Shown here in pieces: positions 51,590 through 60,414 of a stretch of DNA of 64,000 nucleotides; position 1 is the stretch's first letter; the number at the start of each line of letters is the position of its first letter. Origin of the DNA: Planctomicrobium piriforme. Its GTDB lineage: Bacteria > Planctomycetota > Planctomycetia > Planctomycetales > Planctomycetaceae. The translations under genes and the position numbers were made by a program. The stretch is from assembly GCF_900113665.1 (NCBI RefSeq), contig NZ_FOQD01000016.1:1-64000 (forward strand). The letters are read 5' to 3'. The notes under the pieces were generated by a model. The model made no database searches, was not told where the DNA came from, and was given only the letters and a program-made list of their open reading frames with translations.

Positions 51590-52924
51590 ATGCTTGCGAT
51601 TGCCGAGAAAACGAACGATGGCTCTGCCCAGTTTCAGCAACTGAAGACGCAACTGCACCGGCAGATGGTCGACGCCATCGATATGTCCAAGGCCGGCGAG
51701 CTCGGGGAGACCGAGTTCCGCCGTCAGTTGGAAGCCTTGGCGACCCACTTGTGCAACCGTCCGGAAACCCGGCTGCCCGAGCGCGACCGGAGCCGGATGA
51801 TCAGCGAACTGATGGACGAAATCTATGGTTTCGGCCCGCTGCAGAAGCTGATGGACGATCCGGCGGTGAGCGACGTGCTGGTCAACGGCCACGATTCGGT
51901 GTTCGTCGAGCGCAATGGTCTGCTCGAACGGACCGATGTCCGCTTCGCCGACAACGCACATTTGCTGCACTTCATTCAGCGGCTCGTCGGTCAGGCTGGT
52001 CGTCGAATCGACGAAGTGTCGCCGATGGTCGACGCCAAGCTCGCCGACGGCTCGCGTCTGCACGCGGTCATCCCGCCGCTGGCCCTGCGGGGACCGACGC
52101 TTTCCATTCGTCGTTTCAAAACGCAAATCGTCCGCATTGAAGACATGGTGAAGATGGGAACGCTGGCCCCGGAAATGGCCGACTTCCTGGTGCAAGTCGT
52201 TCGGGCCAGAATGAACATTCTGCTCTCAGGCGGTACCGGCGCCGGAAAAACGACCATGCTCAATAACCTGAGCCGGTTCATTCCCGCCTCCGAGCGCGTC
52301 GTCACGATTGAAGAAACCGCCGAACTTCAGTTGCAACAGGCCGACGTCGTCGGTCTCGAAACACGCTTACCCAACGTCGAAGGCAAGGGACTCGTCACCC
52401 CTCGCGATCTGTTGCGAAACACCTTGCGTATGCGTCCCGACCGCATCATCGTGGGCGAAGCGCGTGGGGGCGAAGTGCTCGATATGCTGCAGGCCATGAA
52501 CACCGGTCACGACGGCTCGATGAGTACCGTCCACGCCAACGATACGGCCGATGCCCTGCACCGGCTCGAACTGATGATCGCTCTCTCTGGTGCGGAACTC
52601 CCGACCTCGATTGCCCGGCAGTACATCGCCTCGGCGATTCAGATCTTCGTGCATATCGCCCGCCTCAGCAGCGGGGAACGCAAGGTGATGCGCATCTCCG
52701 AGCTGACCGGCGTTACCAACGGCGAATTCACGCTTGAAGACGTGTTCGTTTTCCGCATGGCCGGGGTTGAGAAGTCAGGCAAGATTCTCGGATCGTTCTA
52801 CGCCACGGGCTACGAACCGGTCTGCCTGCGTCGCATGGCCTCAAAAGGGCACGAAATCGATGCCCGACTGTTCGCGCCGCGGGAACTGAAAACCGGGATG
52901 GAATACGAAGTCGATCAGAAGTAA
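51590..52924 (+). CDS. cpaF: Type II/IV secretion ATPase CpaF/TadA
   Basis: A 444-residue hexameric ATPase. ATG 51590 matches the usual start; the longer frame to 51473 overlaps the upstream gene. MDEIYGFGPLQKLMDDPAVSDVLVNG is the N-terminal domain signature, GGTGAGKTT (about 214-222) Walker A, VTIEETAELQL the Asp box and GHDGSMSTVHAN the His box. Powers pilus assembly with TadB/TadC. Full length. Confidence 0.95.
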   Translation: MLAIAEKTNDGSAQFQQLKTQLHRQMVDAIDMSKAGELGETEFRRQLEALATHLCNRPETRLPERDRSRMISELMDEIYGFGPLQKLMDDPAVSDVLVNGHDSVFVERNGLLERTDVRFADNAHLLHFIQRLVGQAGRRIDEVSPMVDAKLADGSRLHAVIPPLALRGPTLSIRRFKTQIVRIEDMVKMGTLAPEMADFLVQVVRARMNILLSGGTGAGKTTMLNNLSRFIPASERVVTIEETAELQLQQADVVGLETRLPNVEGKGLVTPRDLLRNTLRMRPDRIIVGEARGGEVLDMLQAMNTGHDGSMSTVHANDTADALHRLELMIALSGAELPTSIARQYIASAIQIFVHIARLSSGERKVMRISELTGVTNGEFTLEDVFVFRMAGVEKSGKILGSFYATGYEPVCLRRMASKGHEIDARLFAPRELKTGMEYEVDQK

Positions 52925-52982
52925 GTCGAGGTCGCTGATCAGCGTCGACTGCGGAACCATTAGAACCTGAGATCCCACTCCC

Positions 52983-53831
52983 ATGGCCGTTTCCATACTC
53001 AAGCCGAAATCGGAATTCGCAGGCATTCTGCGTGAAACCGAAACATTCGCGGTCGCCAACGATCCGTCATTCGGCAATCAGCTCAATGGCTGGTTCGACC
53101 GCCTGATGCTGCAGTCGGGCATGGCACTGTCGCCGGCGATGGTGCTGGCGCTGTGCATCTGCTCCGGCCTGACGTTCGGCGGTCTGGCGTTTGTCTGGCA
53201 AGAGAACCTGCTGACGACCGCGATGGCGGCATTCATCGGGTTCCTCGTGCCGATTCTCGTGGCGATGGTGGTCCGCTCGCGTCGCCAGAACCAGATTTTG
53301 CGTCAGATGCCGGCCATGATCGACGAACTCGCTCGTGCCGCCCGTACTGGTCGCAGTCTCGAAAACTGTCTGGGCATCGTGGCACACGATACTCCGAATC
53401 CGCTGGGCGCCGAACTGCGTCACTGCACTCGTAAGTTGGCGCTTGGTTTGAGCATTGATGAATCGCTGAAGGAACTGCCGCTACGAACCGGATTGATCGC
53501 CACCAGCGTGCTGGCGACGGCGTTGTCCGTGCATCGTCAGACCGGGGGCGACCTGGTGTCGGTGTTGTCGCGATTGTCCGAAACACTGCGCGACCGTATT
53601 CAGTTCCAGGGTCGGCTCAAGGCGGCCACTGCCGCCAGCCGTGCGACCGCAATTTTGATGATTACCTTGCCGCCGGCCATTCTGGCGTTCTTCGTCTTCC
53701 GCGACCCCGGCTATATCACCGCGTTGTTTGAATCGAGCTGGGGCATGCGGAGTACGGTACTTGCCTTCATTCTGGAAATCATCGGCGTCGTGTGGGTCAT
53801 TCGCGTGCTGCAGACCAGTGCCCGCGGTTGA
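52983..53831 (+). CDS. tadB: Tad inner-membrane platform protein TadB
   Basis: A 282-residue GspF/type II secretion F-domain protein. Two N-terminal membrane helices, then QILRQMPAMIDELARAARTGRSLENCL and TGGDLVSVLSRLSETLRDR, then two C-terminal helices (ILMITLPPAILAFFVF and STVLAFILEIIGVVWVI). It forms the inner-membrane platform with TadC. Starts 58 nt after cpaF. Confidence 0.9.
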   Translation: MAVSILKPKSEFAGILRETETFAVANDPSFGNQLNGWFDRLMLQSGMALSPAMVLALCICSGLTFGGLAFVWQENLLTTAMAAFIGFLVPILVAMVVRSRRQNQILRQMPAMIDELARAARTGRSLENCLGIVAHDTPNPLGAELRHCTRKLALGLSIDESLKELPLRTGLIATSVLATALSVHRQTGGDLVSVLSRLSETLRDRIQFQGRLKAATAASRATAILMITLPPAILAFFVFRDPGYITALFESSWGMRSTVLAFILEIIGVVWVIRVLQTSARG

Positions 53832-53894
53832 TGCTGCATTCGGTTTGTGACTGAATCGAAACTCTTTATTGCCTCGACTGACAAGCCGGTTCCC

Positions 53895-55127
53895 ATGAAT
53901 ATTCCTCAACTGACTCCGCAACAGATCACGCTCCTGTCCATCGGGCTGGGCGTCGTCTTTGGCGTCTACATTCTGTACAAAGTGGTGCAGTGGGCGCGCC
54001 ATCGCAGTCACGCCGCGAAGCACGCTCCGAAGATGCGGCCGAAGGGTTACGCACCCCCTGTTGCGACGCAGCCTGCTGAAACCATGCCCGTGGCGACGGC
54101 GTTCCACACCGAAGCGGTCGCTCCGACCTCGATACTGAAAGAAGAAGCTCCCGTCACTGCTGCAGCGGTTGCCTCTGAAGAACGATCTCCGGCGAGTGAG
54201 GCTTCACTTCGCGGTTCCAACCGCATGACCACCTTCTGGCCGGTCGAGCCGAAGACCTTTTCGAAGCGGAACCTGTTTGAAGACGTCGGCGCGGAATACC
54301 CGTATGCCACCACCGATGATTATCGCTTCGGCGGCCTGACACCGGTGATGGCCGAACTGCTCCCCTCGTCCGAAGAAGGCCGTCGGGAAACGACCAAGAC
54401 GCTGCGTAACGCCGGTTACTACGAACCGCATGCCTGGCAGAACTTCTCTGCCTTGCGTTACCTGGGCGTGATCTTGCCGATTATTGTGTTCGGTGCGTTG
54501 CTGGTGGTCTCGCCGGAAGTGTTCGAGCCGTACCTGATCGCAGGACTGGTGATTGGACCGGCGCTCGGCTGGGCGTTGCCCGCTCTGGCCGTCCGCAGCC
54601 GTGCGAAAGAACGCATGCGCCAGATTGAAGGCGCCATGCCCGACATGCTCGACCTGCTGAACATGTGCGTTTCCCAGGGGATGACCGTGCCGCATGCCCT
54701 CGGTCGCGTCAGTCGTGAATTCGCGCCGGTTTACCCGGTCCTCTCGAAAGAACTGCAGATCGTCACCGAACAGGCCCGCGTCGGCAATCTCTCACAGGCA
54801 CTGACGAACTTCAGCGAACGGGTCGACGTGCCGGAAGTCCACTCGTTTACCTCGCTGTTGATTCAGACCGAGCAGATGGGAACCAGCGTTTCCGAAGCTC
54901 TGACGGAGTACAGCGACAGCATGCGGGAAAGCCAGCGGCAACGGGCCGACGAAAAGGCCAACGCCGCGACCTTCAAACTGCTGTTCCCGACTGTGCTGTG
55001 TTTGATGCCGGCGGTGTTCCTGCTGCTGATGGGCCCGGCCATGATCGAGCTGAACAAGTTCTTCAGCAACGGCGGCATCGAAGGACTGAGAAACCAGTCG
55101 GGTCAGGTGATCGAACAGCAAAGGTAA
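53895..55127 (+). CDS. tadC: Tad inner-membrane platform protein TadC
   Basis: A 410-residue F-domain protein from ATG 53895. An N-terminal membrane helix is followed by an unusually long Ala/Pro/Thr-rich linker (about residues 45-130). The domain has AMPDMLDLLNMCVSQGMTVPHAL, FTSLLIQTEQMGTSVSEAL and a C-terminal hydrophobic FPTVLCLMPAVFLLLMGPAMIEL. Partner of TadB. Neither start nor alternative GTG at 53847 has a clear ribosome site; the long linker is an elaboration. Confidence 0.88.
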   Translation: MNIPQLTPQQITLLSIGLGVVFGVYILYKVVQWARHRSHAAKHAPKMRPKGYAPPVATQPAETMPVATAFHTEAVAPTSILKEEAPVTAAAVASEERSPASEASLRGSNRMTTFWPVEPKTFSKRNLFEDVGAEYPYATTDDYRFGGLTPVMAELLPSSEEGRRETTKTLRNAGYYEPHAWQNFSALRYLGVILPIIVFGALLVVSPEVFEPYLIAGLVIGPALGWALPALAVRSRAKERMRQIEGAMPDMLDLLNMCVSQGMTVPHALGRVSREFAPVYPVLSKELQIVTEQARVGNLSQALTNFSERVDVPEVHSFTSLLIQTEQMGTSVSEALTEYSDSMRESQRQRADEKANAATFKLLFPTVLCLMPAVFLLLMGPAMIELNKFFSNGGIEGLRNQSGQVIEQQR

Positions 55128-55179
55128 TGACGGTTGAGTGACGAGTGTTGAGAGTTGAGTGTTCATTAACAAATCGCTC

Positions 55180-55211
55180 GTACCCAGGCTCCTGCCTGGG
55201 TACGTTTTTTT
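55180..55211 (+). terminator. Strong terminator of the Tad operon
   Basis: Perfect 10-bp arms GTACCCAGGC (55180-55189) and GCCTGGGTAC (55194-55203), 4-nt loop, then seven T at 55205-55211, about 53 nt after the tadC stop. Confidence 0.9.
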
Positions 55212-55213
55212 GC

Positions 55214-55656
55214 GGTGACCTTTGCTCCGTTGTCCCCCGTTCTTGAAAGGAACCGGACGCTCACGCGTGCCGGCTGATCGGCCCATCAGCCGCTGGGCGT
55301 TAGCCCACGGTTCCACGGTTGATTTTACATTTCACTGAACATGGACATCGCCCGGCCCGATTGTGGGTGGAGAGTTCTTACTCGATGGGAGGGCCCCTTC
55401 ACCATTCGCACCGGCGGACAAGCCGACCAGTGGCACACTGCTCCAGGCCTCACCCACTCCCCCGCTTCCCGTCAGAGGGTCCGCACGCCATAATTCTCTC
55501 GACCTGTTTGTCAGTCCGTCCCCGCTGCGATATCGTGCTCGCACGCCGGACCTTAGACGGTTCCCTTGTCTCGCAATCCGTGCCGAGATGAGAGCCGTGC
55601 CGACGGCTGGTCAGGATTGGATTTGATCGTTTTTTGATGTGAGGAGTGCAGAGCTC
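55214..55656. other. Non-coding stretch between Tad operon and trxB
   Basis: About 440 nt with no convincing gene. It holds the second copy of the 29-bp interspersed repeat (55285-55313) and the trxB leader; frames on both strands are Ser/Arg/Pro-rich. Confidence 0.55.
55285..55313. repeat. 29-bp interspersed repeat, copy 2
   Basis: Exact reverse complement of 46835-46863, with the same internal palindrome TGGGCGTTAGCCCA. The two copies are 8.4 kb apart in opposite orientation. Confidence 0.85.
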
Positions 55657-56709
55657 ATGGCGGAACGTGTCATCATCATTGGTTCAGGTCCGGCCGGCTG
55701 GGCGGCAGCCATTTATGCGGCCCGTGCAAGCCTCGAACCGCTGGTGATCGAAGGGGAAATGACCCAGGAAAACTGGGATCTGGGACGCCCCCCGCTCGGG
55801 CAGTTGGCGATCACCACCGAAGTCGAGAACTATCCCGGTTTCCCCACCGCCAACCTGGGCGAATACCTGGATCGCGCTCTGACGAAAGAACGTCGCTCGA
55901 TGATGGCCCCCCACAAAGGGCACGGGGTCAGTGGCCCCGAATTGATGGAACTGATGCGGCAGCAGGCGATTAACTTCGGCACCCGCACCCTGATGGAAGA
56001 CGTGACCGAAATCGATCTGTCGCAGCGGCCGTTCAAGATGAGAACGTCGGGCGGCGGTGAATATGTCGCACAGTCGGTGATCATCGCGACCGGCGCCCGG
56101 GCCAACTACCTGGGGCTGGAGTCTGAAAAACGCTTCAAGAACATGGGGGTCTCGGCCTGTGCGGTCTGCGACGGCGCCCTGCCCCGGTTTCGCGATCAGC
56201 CGCTGGTGGTCGTCGGCGGCGGCGACAGCGCGATGGAAGAGTCGGACTATCTTTCGAAGTTCGGCTCGAAGATTTACATCATCCATCGCCGCGATTCGTT
56301 CCGCGCCAGCAAGATCATGGCCGACCGCGCGATCAACAATCCCAAGATTGACGTGAAGTGGAACTCGGTCGTCGATGAAGTGCTCGGCAACGACGAAACC
56401 GGCGTGACAGGCGTCCGTATTCGCGGCGTGGACGACGAGAGCAAAACCGAAGAACTCAAAGTGTCGGGTTACTTTGCGGCCATCGGTCACACCCCGAATA
56501 CCGAGTTCCTCAACGGCCAGCTTGAGACCACTTCCAAGAACTATTTGAAGTGGACGGTGCCGTTCCGCACCAACACCAGCGTGGAAGGGGTCTTCGCTGC
56601 CGGCGACGTGGCGGACGACTATTACCGCCAGGCGATCACCGCCGCCGGCTCCGGCTGTCAGGCAGCCCTCGACTGCGAACGCTGGCTGTCACTGCAGGGT
56701 TTGCACTGA
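55657..56709 (+). CDS. trxB: Thioredoxin reductase
   Basis: A 350-residue flavoprotein. ATG 55657 has GAGGAG upstream. VIIIGSGPAGWAAAIYAARA is the FAD-binding loop, CAVCDGALP holds the redox pair Cys168/Cys171, VVVGGGDSAMEESDYL is the NADPH motif, and GVFAAGDVADDYYRQAITAAGSG closes the FAD site. Slightly longer than the usual 310 to 320 aa because of an insertion near residues 40-50 and a short tail. Reduces thioredoxin in the cytoplasm. Followed by a terminator. Confidence 0.95.
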   Translation: MAERVIIIGSGPAGWAAAIYAARASLEPLVIEGEMTQENWDLGRPPLGQLAITTEVENYPGFPTANLGEYLDRALTKERRSMMAPHKGHGVSGPELMELMRQQAINFGTRTLMEDVTEIDLSQRPFKMRTSGGGEYVAQSVIIATGARANYLGLESEKRFKNMGVSACAVCDGALPRFRDQPLVVVGGGDSAMEESDYLSKFGSKIYIIHRRDSFRASKIMADRAINNPKIDVKWNSVVDEVLGNDETGVTGVRIRGVDDESKTEELKVSGYFAAIGHTPNTEFLNGQLETTSKNYLKWTVPFRTNTSVEGVFAAGDVADDYYRQAITAAGSGCQAALDCERWLSLQGLH

Positions 56710-56734
56710 CCGAATGAGAGTTTTGGGAATCTCA

Positions 56735-56762
56735 AAGACCTTCCAACCCATTGGAAGGTCTT
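56735..56762 (+). terminator. Terminator-like hairpin after trxB
   Basis: Perfect 12-bp arms AAGACCTTCCAA (56735-56746) and TTGGAAGGTCTT (56751-56762) with a 4-nt loop; followed by a short pyrimidine run. Confidence 0.75.
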
Positions 56763-56820
56763 CCTGTTTCTACCGCCGTGTTTGTTTCGGATTTCGAATT
56801 TCGTACTTCGGATTTCTGCC

Positions 56821-57642
56821 ATGGATTTCAACCAGCTCCCTCCGGAACTGTCTCTCGCCAAACTGGCTGCCCAGCAGGCGGGCGACATCCTCATGGACTA
56901 CCTCGAGCGCGGATTCACAATTCGTGAAAAAGGTGAGAGCGATCTCGTTTCCGAAGCCGATGTCAGTGCGGAACAGGCAATCCTCAAACTGATTCGCGAC
57001 ACTTTCCCGACTCATGAAATTCTGGCGGAAGAGTCGCAAACTGAACTGTTGGGAGATTCAGTCCCAGAGCATTTGTGGATCGTCGACCCGCTCGACGGCA
57101 CGACCAACTTCGCTCATGGCATCCCGCACTTCGCGGTCTCCATCGCCTATCTCCATCACGGAAAAGCCCAATGCGGCGTTGTGTATAACCCGGCCCGGCA
57201 GGACTGGTATCTCGCCGCCCTTGGCGAGGGGGCATGGTGGAACGGTTCGCGACTGGCTGTTGGAGAGCAGACATCGCTGTCCAACTGTCTGATCGGTCTG
57301 GGGTTTTACTACGACCGCGGCGCGATGATGGAGGCCACGCTGGCGACCATTCACAAACTCTTCAAGACCGGCATCCACGGCGTGCGACGCTTCGGCACCG
57401 CCTCGCTCGATCTCGCTCAGGTCGCCCGTGGCTTTTACGGCGCGTTCTTTGAATATCAACTCTCCCCCTGGGACTTCGCGGCGGGCCGACTGCTCGTCGA
57501 AGAAGCCGGCGGACGCTGCACAACCGCCACTGGCTCAGAACTGCCGTTCAAGAAGACGAGCGTTCTCGCTTCCAACGGGCATCTGCACGACACGATGCTT
57601 CAGATCATTGATGAGACGGCCGGGCAGCTATTTCGCAAATGA
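56821..57642 (+). CDS. Inositol monophosphatase family protein
   Basis: A 273-residue Mg-dependent phosphatase. ESDLVSEADVSAEQ (first metal Asp), AEESQTELL, the IWIVDPLDGTTNFAHGIPHFAVS metal-site region (read here as LWIVDPLDGTT), and WDFAAGRLLVEEAGGR are the family motifs. Substrate may be inositol phosphate or another sugar phosphate. ATG 56821 lies directly after a half-copy of the TTCGGATTTCG repeat, which is read in frame upstream; the longer start at 56782 is therefore unlikely. Confidence 0.92.
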   Translation: MDFNQLPPELSLAKLAAQQAGDILMDYLERGFTIREKGESDLVSEADVSAEQAILKLIRDTFPTHEILAEESQTELLGDSVPEHLWIVDPLDGTTNFAHGIPHFAVSIAYLHHGKAQCGVVYNPARQDWYLAALGEGAWWNGSRLAVGEQTSLSNCLIGLGFYYDRGAMMEATLATIHKLFKTGIHGVRRFGTASLDLAQVARGFYGAFFEYQLSPWDFAAGRLLVEEAGGRCTTATGSELPFKKTSVLASNGHLHDTMLQIIDETAGQLFRK

Positions 57643-57785
57643 GTCGTGAGTCCAGGGTCGAGAGTCCAGAGCCAGACAAAATCAGGTAGGGCTTGGTCGC
57701 GAAATCAGCTCATTGCCTTTTGGATACTTAAGGCTTTGTTTATGTTGGGTGTTCTGCTTCATCCCTGCGTCGAGGAGCCTGCCGG

Positions 57786-59153
57786 ATGACTTTCTGGAAG
57801 CCTGTTGTTTGTGTGCTGTTTTGCCTGGCGGCTCCGCTGGTGTCGGCGGATGAGCCGAAAGCGGATCGCTGCGTCATTCTGATCAGCGTCGACGGCCTCG
57901 CGAATTTCTACCTCGATGATCTGAAGTCGCAGATGCCGACGATTCGCGGTCTGGCCAAAAACGGTGCTCGGGCGACCGGCGGGATGACCGCTTCGTTTCC
58001 CACCGTCACCTGGCCGAATCACACGACGCTGGTGACCGGCGTCCCCCCTGCCCGGCATGGCGTCGTTGGCAACAACTATCTCGACCGCGACACCGGCAAG
58101 CCGGTCGCGCTGATCGTCGATGCCTTCTTTGATAAAGACGAAATCGTCAAGGTTCCGACCGTCTACGACGCCGCGCACAACGCTGGACTCAAAACCAGCG
58201 GCATTCTCTGGCCTGCTACTCGCAATGCGAAATCGCTCGACTGGACGGTGCCTGACATGGCCGGTGAGGACGCCTGGCCGAAGTACGGCACTCCCGCTTG
58301 GCTGGCCGAACTCCGGGAAGCGGGCCTGCCGATTGAGAAGCATGGAACCTGGGGCAAGGAACCGCTCGGCGGCGTGCAGCGCGACTGGCTCTATACCAGA
58401 ATGCTCTCGCATGTCCTCGAACACCATGCCCCGAACCTGATTCTCATTCACCTGGTGGAAGTTGACCACGTCGAACACAAATTCGGCCCGCGAACGCCTG
58501 AGGCCTACTGGGTCACCAGCTATGCCGACGACCGCGTTCGCGACATTGTCGAAGCGGTCAAAAAATCGAAGTACGCCGACAACTACACCATTGTCCTCGT
58601 CAGCGATCACGGCTTCTTTCCGATCGAGAAGGAGATTCGCCCAAACGTGCTGTTCAAAAAGCACGTCGCAGCCGACGGCAAGCCGCTGGTGAAATGCGTT
58701 GCCCAGGGGGGCGCCTGCATGGTCTACATCCTCGACGATGCCCGAAAGACCGAGCTGACCCCTTTGCTGAAAGAACAACTGCTGACCGTGGACGGCGTCG
58801 AAGAGATCTTCGAGCCGAGCCAGTACGACAAGATCGGCCAGTTCACCCCCACCGCCGATCGCCGCGCCCCCGACCTGTGGGTCGCCGCCAAATCGGGTTA
58901 TGCCTTCTCCGATAGCGATGCCGGCGACGATGTGGTCGCTCCTCGCGCACCAGGCGGCACGCACGGCTATCTCCCCAGTCACGACGACCTGCAGGCCTCG
59001 CTGATCCTTTCGGGGGCAGGCATCGAATCCGGCGTCGATCTCGGGCACGTCACGAACCTCGACGTCGCCCCCACAGTCGCCAGACTTCTCGGCATCAACC
59101 TCCCCACCGCCGAAGGCAAACCCCTGGAAGCCGCCCTTAAGAAAACAAAATAA
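57786..59153 (+). CDS. Exported type I phosphodiesterase/nucleotide pyrophosphatase family protein
   Basis: A 455-residue alkaline phosphatase superfamily protein with a signal peptide (FWKPVVCVLFCLAAPLVSA). VILISVDGLANFYL is the first metal Asp; FPTVTWPNHTTLVTGVPPARHG carries the Thr nucleophile and the substrate region; LIHLVEVDHVEHKFGP, LVSDHGFFPI and the late GGTHGYLP give the remaining metal ligands (DH and H). It hydrolyses phosphodiesters or pyrophosphates outside the cytoplasm. Confidence 0.9.
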   Translation: MTFWKPVVCVLFCLAAPLVSADEPKADRCVILISVDGLANFYLDDLKSQMPTIRGLAKNGARATGGMTASFPTVTWPNHTTLVTGVPPARHGVVGNNYLDRDTGKPVALIVDAFFDKDEIVKVPTVYDAAHNAGLKTSGILWPATRNAKSLDWTVPDMAGEDAWPKYGTPAWLAELREAGLPIEKHGTWGKEPLGGVQRDWLYTRMLSHVLEHHAPNLILIHLVEVDHVEHKFGPRTPEAYWVTSYADDRVRDIVEAVKKSKYADNYTIVLVSDHGFFPIEKEIRPNVLFKKHVAADGKPLVKCVAQGGACMVYILDDARKTELTPLLKEQLLTVDGVEEIFEPSQYDKIGQFTPTADRRAPDLWVAAKSGYAFSDSDAGDDVVAPRAPGGTHGYLPSHDDLQASLILSGAGIESGVDLGHVTNLDVAPTVARLLGINLPTAEGKPLEAALKKTK

Positions 59154-59165
59154 GGGAAAGGCCTA

Positions 59166-59216
59166 ATGCTCCCCTCGCCCCGGTACTCCGGGGAGAGGGG
59201 CCGGGGGTGAGGGGCG
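59166..59216. repeat. CCCCTCGCCCCGG-type GC-rich palindrome
   Basis: CTCCCCTCGCCCCGGTACTC and GGGGAGAGGGGCCGGGGGTG form a compact GC-rich inverted element. A related sequence lies at 28324-28372 next to the DUF1501 gene. Non-coding. Confidence 0.65.
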
Positions 59217-59301
59217 AACGTGCTACCCACTACCAACCACCTACTACCCACTTGCCCCCCAGCGCTTGTCAGCACTGACCTGATCCTGTCTGATAATCTC
59301 C

Positions 59302-59838
59302 ATGGATTTCTCCAGCTACGATCACGAACGTCGCTTTCGCGAGCTCTGGGACTCGGTGCAGATTGCCCGCCCGGTGCCGTACACCCTGTTCACGTTCGGC
59401 ACGTCCGACCTCCCCTACTTTCTTGTCGTGGCGGGAGCCCAGAAAACCGACGTCGTCCAGGTGAGCCGCGGTCAGGTGAGCATCACCAGACCGTTGCTGT
59501 TGACTCCCTACAACGCGCCGCCCGAGTTGCGGAACTTCTTTGAAGACGAGGACATGTCCGGGCTGGTCGACATGATGCTATCGCGGACGGCGGCGTTCTC
59601 GAACCTGCGGCTGGAAAATCACCAGCAGCGGTCGGAACTGACCAGCGACAGCGTGGAAGAAGTGGTCGCCCGACTGAACCGCCAACTCGATGCCGACGAC
59701 GAAGACCGAGTCGCGATCCTCACCGCCCCCCACGACCTCGGCCCGCTGGCGGTGCTGAAGTACACGACCGACCGCATCATCGAAAGCGCCCCCGGCAACA
59801 TCCGGGATCTGAGAGAACACGGGTTACTGCCGGAGTGA
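59302..59838 (+). CDS. Conserved hypothetical protein, 178 aa
   Basis: A 178-residue soluble protein: MDFSSYDHERRFRELWDSVQ, then ARPVPYTLFTFGTSDLPYFLVV and VSRGQVSITRPLLLTPYNAP. An alpha/beta protein without known catalytic motif, acidic in its second half. Style and context suggest a planctomycete-specific family. 149 nt after the phosphodiesterase. Confidence 0.75.
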   Translation: MDFSSYDHERRFRELWDSVQIARPVPYTLFTFGTSDLPYFLVVAGAQKTDVVQVSRGQVSITRPLLLTPYNAPPELRNFFEDEDMSGLVDMMLSRTAAFSNLRLENHQQRSELTSDSVEEVVARLNRQLDADDEDRVAILTAPHDLGPLAVLKYTTDRIIESAPGNIRDLREHGLLPE

Positions 59839-59857
59839 TGTGGGGGGAACGCCGCTC

Positions 59858-60184
59858 ATGATTTCGCAACTTGCAATCTACGGCGTCCTGTGGTGGCTGG
59901 CATTCATCTCCCTCGCATTCGTCGCCGCTCGTCTCGGCGGCATTGGCGGCATCCTGGCCGGCCAAGTGCTCATCGCAATTGTCGTGGCGGGTCTCGACAT
60001 CCAATGGATTCAAGCAGAAATGCACCGTCCAGATTGGGACGGCGAGCCAGACCAGGATATCGTGTTCGTGATCGGCATGCTGATCCGCATTGTGTTGGTC
60101 AACACGGTGTTGTTACCGGTCAGCGTGTGCGGTTTTTTGTCGCGAAAATATGTGGATGGTTCGGAGCGTCAGCTAGCCAAGTAG
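59858..60184 (+). CDS. Small membrane protein
   Basis: A 108-residue protein with three predicted helices: AIYGVLWWLAFISLAFVAA, IGGILAGQVLIAIVVAGLDI and FVIGMLIRIVLVNTVLLPVSV. ATG 59858 is chosen because GGGGGAA lies at proper spacing. It starts 20 nt after the 178-aa gene, so the two are probably co-transcribed. Function unknown. Confidence 0.65.
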   Translation: MISQLAIYGVLWWLAFISLAFVAARLGGIGGILAGQVLIAIVVAGLDIQWIQAEMHRPDWDGEPDQDIVFVIGMLIRIVLVNTVLLPVSVCGFLSRKYVDGSERQLAK

Positions 60185-60414
60185 GTGAGGCTGCGCCTGC
60201 CGCCAATAAGACGCCTAGATGACAGTGTTGAAGCCCTGCTTATGAGGGCCACGGGCAGTGCCAACCATGCAAGTTCAAGTTAGGCAATGGGAGGACGGGA
60301 TCGTGAGTTCAGAAATCTCGTCGCCATTCGCTCGATGACCGATGCAGGAAATAGCGAATCTCAACCCTAATGTTCGGCACGGCCCGCAGTGAGGCATCAC
60401 GAGAAGCGAGGCCG

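Noticed and set aside
57759..59048. 429-codon minus-strand open frame
   Set aside because: Antisense of the phosphodiesterase gene; composition is typical of a GC shadow.
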